Origin: an uncultured Dysgonomonas sp.
Lineage (GTDB): Bacteria; Bacteroidota; Bacteroidia; Bacteroidales; Dysgonomonadaceae
Length of the DNA stretch: 64,000 nt
Assembly: GCF_934668725.1 (NCBI RefSeq)
Contig: NZ_CAKUOF010000009.1
Coordinates: forward strand, 1 to 64,000
Direction of reading: 5' to 3'
Notes under the pieces: generated by a model
Seen by the model: the letters and a program-made list of their open reading frames with translations, nothing else
Database searches by the model: none
Told to the model about the DNA's origin: nothing
Made by a program: the position numbers and the translations under genes
Part shown: positions 63,174 through 64,000 of the stretch, piece after piece
Layout: each line of letters starts with the position of its first letter
Numbering within the stretch: position 1 is the stretch's first letter

Positions 63174-64000
63174 ATGAGTAGCAATAAAAGGCATAAAGTA
63201 CCTTTCGGCCCGATAGGTATAATTATGGCAATCGGAGTAGTGTTTGGCGATATCGGAACATCACCGCTCTATGTGATGAAATCGGTATTGGAGGCACTCC
63301 CGGATAATCAACTCTCTCGTCCGGAATATATTATTGGTGCAGTTTCTTGTGTAATCTGGACTTTAACTATACAGACCACTCTAAAATACGTAATACTTAC
63401 TCTTAGAGCTGATAATAAAGGTGAGGGAGGAATACTTGCTTTGTATGCACTTATACGGCAAAAATACCGTTGGGCTTATGTAGTTGCTGCTTTAGGAGCT
63501 GCGACGTTGTTAGCCGATGGCGTGATTACTCCGGCAATGACGGTTATAACCTCTATGGAGGGACTTAATAATATTGTTCCCGAAGTTCCTATTGTTCCTG
63601 CCACGCTTCTTATCGTTATGGGGATATTTTTGATACAACCTATGGGTACAAGCTCATTGGGGAAGTATTTCGGAACAGCTATGCTTGCTTGGTTTATAAT
63701 GATAGGTGTTGTGGGGCTCAGTCAGTTTATACATGATCTGAGTGTAATAAAAGCATTTAATCCACTTTATGCGATTCGTTTCTTGATAGAAGCACCTCAT
63801 ACCATGTTTATATTGGGAGCAGTTTTCCTTTGTACGACAGGAGCTGAGGCTTTGTATTCGGATCTTGGACATTGTGGACTTAAAAATATTCGTATTTCGT
63901 GGCTTTTTGTTAAGGCAACATTAATACTCAATTATTTAGGACAAGCGGCATGGATTATAGATAATCCATCTTTGGTGCAGCATGGAATTAATCCTTTCTT
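63174..64000 (+). CDS. kup: Kup potassium uptake protein, truncated by window edge
   Basis: The first 275 codons of a K+/H+ symporter. The start MSSNKRHKVPFG leads into the family hallmark GVVFGDIGTSPLYVMKSV. TLKYVILTLRADNKGEGGILALYALI and LADGVITPAMTVITSMEGL follow, then LCTTGAEALYSDLGHCG, with about seven membrane segments visible. The frame stays open to the right edge. It is transcribed alone after the aminotransferase, from its own -7 box. Confidence 0.95.
   Translation, partial: MSSNKRHKVPFGPIGIIMAIGVVFGDIGTSPLYVMKSVLEALPDNQLSRPEYIIGAVSCVIWTLTIQTTLKYVILTLRADNKGEGGILALYALIRQKYRWAYVVAALGAATLLADGVITPAMTVITSMEGLNNIVPEVPIVPATLLIVMGIFLIQPMGTSSLGKYFGTAMLAWFIMIGVVGLSQFIHDLSVIKAFNPLYAIRFLIEAPHTMFILGAVFLCTTGAEALYSDLGHCGLKNIRISWLFVKATLILNYLGQAAWIIDNPSLVQHGINPF

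Noticed and set aside
1..64000. CRISPR arrays, rRNA, insertion sequences
   Set aside because: I found no regularly spaced repeats, rRNA-like stretches or transposase genes.

Overview
The window reads as chromosome of an AT-rich Bacteroidota bacterium, most likely a Bacteroidales relative of Dysgonomonas or Parabacteroides (inference). The support is three SusC/SusD pairs, many exact copies of the Bacteroidetes -7 promoter box TAnnTTTG, a RagA/RagB style outer membrane, the housekeeping sets HU/small basic ribosomal-type peptide/rng and sppA-lpxK-pnp-thiL, and the near absence of Shine-Dalgarno sites.

Bases 1 to about 7,130 are the right part of an integrative mobilizable element. It holds a membrane coiled-coil protein cut by the window edge, a MobA-type relaxase overlapping a MobC-type accessory protein, a GC-rich palindromic region that is a good oriT candidate, an excisionase-like HTH protein, an unknown membrane protein, an LspA-like protein lacking one catalytic aspartate, a lipoprotein, a Crp/Fnr regulator and a tyrosine integrase. 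No transfer apparatus is visible, so it would have to be mobilized in trans. Next come a small unknown gene, a LytTR membrane regulator with a LiaF-like protein, and a divergent AraC/GyrI regulator.

The most interesting block is 10,449-16,231 on the minus strand: a periplasmic-binding protein, a SusC and a SusD in one operon. Read residue by residue, the mature binding protein has no Met and no Cys, and the mature SusD has no Met and only its lipobox Cys. SusC has about 7 Met, against about 25 in each of the two other SusC proteins of the same length here. In front of the binding protein an in-frame leader carries a C-x-C-x-C cluster. Together this looks like a sulfur-sparing, possibly cysteine-attenuated nutrient uptake system, which I propose serves sulfur scavenging. 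A Met-free thioredoxin-like lipoprotein at 19,127-20,356 may share that regulon.

The 16,951-29,000 region carries aroE, a DUF389 membrane protein, the thioredoxin-like lipoprotein, nagB, a NagB-like/PIG-L fusion whose NagB half has lost its catalytic residues, and a second SusCD pair. Bases 29,091-39,200 hold ftsK, a RhaM-like mutarotase, a LolA-like protein, trxB and a third SusCD pair. Bases 39,481-44,279 are the sppA-lpxK-pnp-thiL operon. A secreted repeat protein, metG, rng, a 30-residue basic peptide and HU follow on the minus strand.

From 51,057 to the right edge genes run on the plus strand: mutY, a low-molecular-weight phosphatase, a DMT transporter, then dut, a TPR protein, a DUF4292 lipoprotein and an EnvC-like protein. 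The EnvC-like gene overlaps a 3-amino-6-deoxysugar module (tandem FdtA-type cupins, GNAT, APC permease, DegT aminotransferase). A partial kup ends the window. Perfect stem-loops separate most transcription units. I saw no tRNA, rRNA, CRISPR array or insertion sequence.
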